Assembly (NCBI RefSeq): GCF_002101965.1
Contig: NZ_LQQA01000033.1
Location: 372,001-436,000 of the forward strand
Source: Mycolicibacterium wolinskyi
Lineage (GTDB): Bacteria; Actinomycetota; Actinomycetes; Mycobacteriales; Mycobacteriaceae
Length of the DNA: 64,000 nucleotides
Direction of reading: 5' to 3'
Shown here: positions 62,161 to 64,000 of the stretch, one piece after another
Numbering within the stretch: position 1 is the stretch's first letter
Layout of the letters: each line of letters begins with the position of its first letter
Translations under genes and position numbers: made by a program
Notes under the pieces: model-generated
Seen by the model: only the letters and a program-made list of their open reading frames with translations
What the model was told of the DNA's origin: nothing
Databases searched by the model: none

Positions 62161-63212
62161 GGTGTCTTGTCGAGGATGCCGGCAGAGTCGAACGTCGCCA
62201 TCGAGGCCAGCGTGGCGATCGCGGCGCGCACGATGGGCAGCGCCACGGCCGCTCCGGTGCCCTCACCGAGCCGCATGCGCAGGTCGACGATCGGATCGAG
62301 GTCCAGGTGCGTGAGGGCGAGCGTGTGCGCGGGTTCGGTCGAGCGGTGGCCCGCCTGCCACCACGCCCGCGCACCCGGCGCGAGGCGATCGGCCACGAGC
62401 GCAGCGGCCGTCACCACCAGGCCGTCGAGCAGCACCGGGGTGCGCCGCACCGCGGCCTGCGCGCAGAACCCCGCCATCGCCGCCAGGTCGGCGCCGCCAC
62501 ACACGCGCAGCAAGCCGAGGGGATCGCCGACCACACCGCGGGCCCGATACAGCGCGTCGCGCACCGCGCTGGTCTTGCGCATCCACCCGTAATCATCGAT
62601 ACCCGTGCCGCGTCCCACGACCGCGACGGGCTCCGCGCCGGTCAACGCGGCGACCAGAGTTGTTGCCGCCGTGGTGTTTCCGATTCCCATGTCACCCGCG
62701 ATCAGCAGGTCGGCGCCCGCGTCGACCTCCTCATCGGCGATCTGGCGGCCCGCGGCGACCGCAGCGATCGCGTCCGCCGGGCTGAGCGCATCCTCGACCG
62801 CGATGTTGCCCGCGCTGCGCCGGATCTTGTGCGCGCCGATAGCGGGCGACAGCGGTTCGGCACAGTCGACGGATATGTCGGCCACCCGCACCGTCGCACC
62901 CGCGATATCGGCCAGCACGTTGATCGCCGCCCCACCGGCGTCGAAGTTGGCCACCATCTGGTTCGTGACTTCGGCCGGATACGCCGAAACGCCCGACGCG
63001 GTCACGCCGTGGTCGCCGGCGAACACCACGACCCGCGGGCGGGTCAGCTGCCGCGGCGGGCACACACCCTGGCAGGCCGCAGCCCAGATCGACAGCTCCT
63101 CGAGCCGGCCGAGTGAACCCGCCGGCTTGGTCAACCGGACCTGGCGATCGGCCGCGGCCGCGGCGGCGTCGGCGTCCGGCGGGGTGACCGGGTCGAAAGC
63201 GGGTTCCGTCAC
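62157..63212 (-). CDS. cobT: Nicotinate-nucleotide--dimethylbenzimidazole phosphoribosyltransferase
   Basis: A 351-residue CobT, which makes alpha-ribazole phosphate for the cobalamin lower ligand. Motifs: [64 protein letters not shown] and the end [17 protein letters not shown] with the catalytic Glu. GTG 63210-63212 overlaps the cobU stop. The longer frame to 63446 is antisense-like sequence inside cobU and not used. Confidence 0.94.
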   Translation of the reverse strand: MTEPAFDPVTPPDADAAAAAADRQVRLTKPAGSLGRLEELSIWAAACQGVCPPRQLTRPRVVVFAGDHGVTASGVSAYPAEVTNQMVANFDAGGAAINVLADIAGATVRVADISVDCAEPLSPAIGAHKIRRSAGNIAVEDALSPADAIAAVAAGRQIADEEVDAGADLLIAGDMGIGNTTAATTLVAALTGAEPVAVVGRGTGIDDYGWMRKTSAVRDALYRARGVVGDPLGLLRVCGGADLAAMAGFCAQAAVRRTPVLLDGLVVTAAALVADRLAPGARAWWQAGHRSTEPAHTLALTHLDLDPIVDLRMRLGEGTGAAVALPIVRAAIATLASMATFDSAGILDKTP

Positions 63213-63745
63213 GACGGCTCCTTCACGGTTACCGGTTGGCCGGCCACCACCAGCACCACCCGGTCGCACACTGCGGCCAGTTTCTGGTTGACCGTGCCGA
63301 GCTCGTCGGCGAACCGGCGGCCGGCCTCGGTGGCGGGTACCACGGTCAGCCCGACCTCGGGGCTGACCAGGACCAGGGGAGCGGTGAACTCGCTGACCGC
63401 GTGCACGAGCGCGGCGACATCGTCGTCCACCGAACCACCCGTCCATGCGCCGCGGCGGTCCATGGCCGCGGTGAGCCAGCCGCCGACGTCGTCGACCAGG
63501 GTGGCGGTGGCGTCGCGGGCGAGATCGGCCGCCACATCGGCCGATTCGACGGTGTACCAGTGCGTGGGACGCCGCGCTCGATGTTTGCTCACCCGCCCGG
63601 CCCAGGCCGGGTCGCTGTCGGCGGCCGGGCCGGTGGCCAGGTAGCGCACGGGTGACTGCTCACCGGCGGCGTGGAGCACCGCCGACTCCGCCCACTGTGA
63701 TTTGCCCGATCGGATACCGCCGAGCACGAGTGTTCGCACTGACAT
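63209..63745 (-). CDS. cobU: Adenosylcobinamide kinase/guanylyltransferase
   Basis: A 178-residue bifunctional enzyme that phosphorylates adenosylcobinamide and adds GMP. P-loop [14 protein letters not shown] is at residues ~8-20; the His region [14 protein letters not shown] carries the guanylylated His, and [12 protein letters not shown] the Walker B Asp. First gene of cobUTS. In M. tuberculosis the annotated cobU is elsewhere (Rv0254c), so its place here differs from that layout. Confidence 0.93.
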   Translation of the reverse strand: MSVRTLVLGGIRSGKSQWAESAVLHAAGEQSPVRYLATGPAADSDPAWAGRVSKHRARRPTHWYTVESADVAADLARDATATLVDDVGGWLTAAMDRRGAWTGGSVDDDVAALVHAVSEFTAPLVLVSPEVGLTVVPATEAGRRFADELGTVNQKLAAVCDRVVLVVAGQPVTVKEPS

Positions 63746-63764
63746 CAGGCCGGCTGCGCCGGCA

Positions 63765-64000
63765 TCAAGAAACCTTGTCGCCGCGGTTGACCATCGGGCG
63801 CGGCGCGCGCATCCGGCGCAGCTGCGATGCCCGGCTGGACGCGTAAAAGCCGAGTTTCCAACCGCTTTCGACGTTGTCAGGGAACTTCGCGTCGACCATG
63901 CGGTTCACCTTGCGGCCCAGGACGAAGCCGTCGATCACCATGACCAGCACGAGCCCGAGCATCGCGTAGGACAGGATCTGCTGGAACTGCACCGCGGGCA
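63765..64000 (-). CDS. DUF3043 membrane protein, partial (runs off right edge)
   Basis: C-terminal 78 residues of a gene that continues past the window edge (frame open to 64000). A hydrophobic helix (ILSYAMLGLVLVMVIDGFVL) is followed by GRKVNRMVDAKFPDNVESGW and a basic end, matching the Rv2206-type DUF3043 proteins. Function unknown. It ends 19 bases upstream of cobU and may belong to the same transcript. Confidence 0.82.
   Translation of the reverse strand, partial: PAVQFQQILSYAMLGLVLVMVIDGFVLGRKVNRMVDAKFPDNVESGWKLGFYASSRASQLRRMRAPRPMVNRGDKVS

Noticed and set aside
63212-63446. N-terminal extension of cobT
   Set aside because: The extension is Arg/Gly-rich sequence lying within the cobU coding region in another frame. 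GTG 63210-63212 overlapping the cobU stop is the natural start.

Overview
The window is high-GC actinobacterial DNA from a rapid-growing Mycobacterium (Mycolicibacterium), close to M. smegmatis. Gene order follows the M. tuberculosis Rv2236c-Rv2206 block almost gene for gene: cobD, a SURF1 protein, ptpA, ptkA, cobC, nif3, a zinc-ribbon protein, RNase H/phosphatase, rnpB, CYTH-CHAD, panB, two caeA-type esterases, glnA2, glnE, glnA1, an RDD protein, DUF4191, lipA, lipB, dlaT, ephD, pepB, gcvT, ilvE, cobS/cobT and a DUF3043 protein. Many host genes have a TANNNT -10 box 6-7 bases before ATG/GTG, the mycobacterial signature of leaderless transcripts.

Layout: 1-7.7 kb, a secreted protein fragment, a broken glyoxalase gene, then cobalamin, PtpA/PtkA and RNA-processing genes. 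7.7-10.9 kb, an XRE-cupin regulator divergent from a thioredoxin-reductase/methyltransferase fusion, then an AraC/glyoxalase pair. 10.9-30.1 kb, rnpB, CYTH-CHAD, lipid genes, panB, esterases, nitrogen control (glnA2, glnE), a flavin-independent F420-type oxidoreductase, asparaginase, DoxX, dtd and a darcynin-like protein. 30.3-46.4 kb, an integrated phage-like element. 46.3-57.5 kb, glnA1, lipoate synthesis and its client dlaT, ephD, pepB. 57.5-59.2 kb, a stand-alone TnpB element. 59.2-64 kb, gcvT, ilvE and the cobUTS operon.

The main discovery candidate is the ~16 kb element. It sits in the 3' end of glnA1, bounded by a 19-bp direct repeat (30321-30339 and 46350-46368). The element supplies the last codons and stop of glnA1 with synonymous changes; the displaced original codons, and the native glnA1 terminator, remain at the far left end. 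Inside each end is a 23-bp repeat made of two 10-bp units, probably integrase arm sites. The element has a repressor-integrase pair, and divergently an excisionase, a phiRv1-like early module (DUF2742, RepA-like ATPase, small Cys-rich proteins) and then tail genes only: a tape measure with two wall-hydrolase domains, a large minor tail protein and a LysB-like esterase. No terminase, portal, capsid, major tail protein or endolysin is present. This is the mirror image of phiRv1/phiRv2, which carry capsid genes without a tail, and suggests a tail-carrying satellite or a selectively reduced prophage.

The second notable feature is the TnpB element. It has split a perfect 16-bp palindrome forming the divergent leaderless promoters of pepB and gcvT, so its predicted guide matches both flanks.
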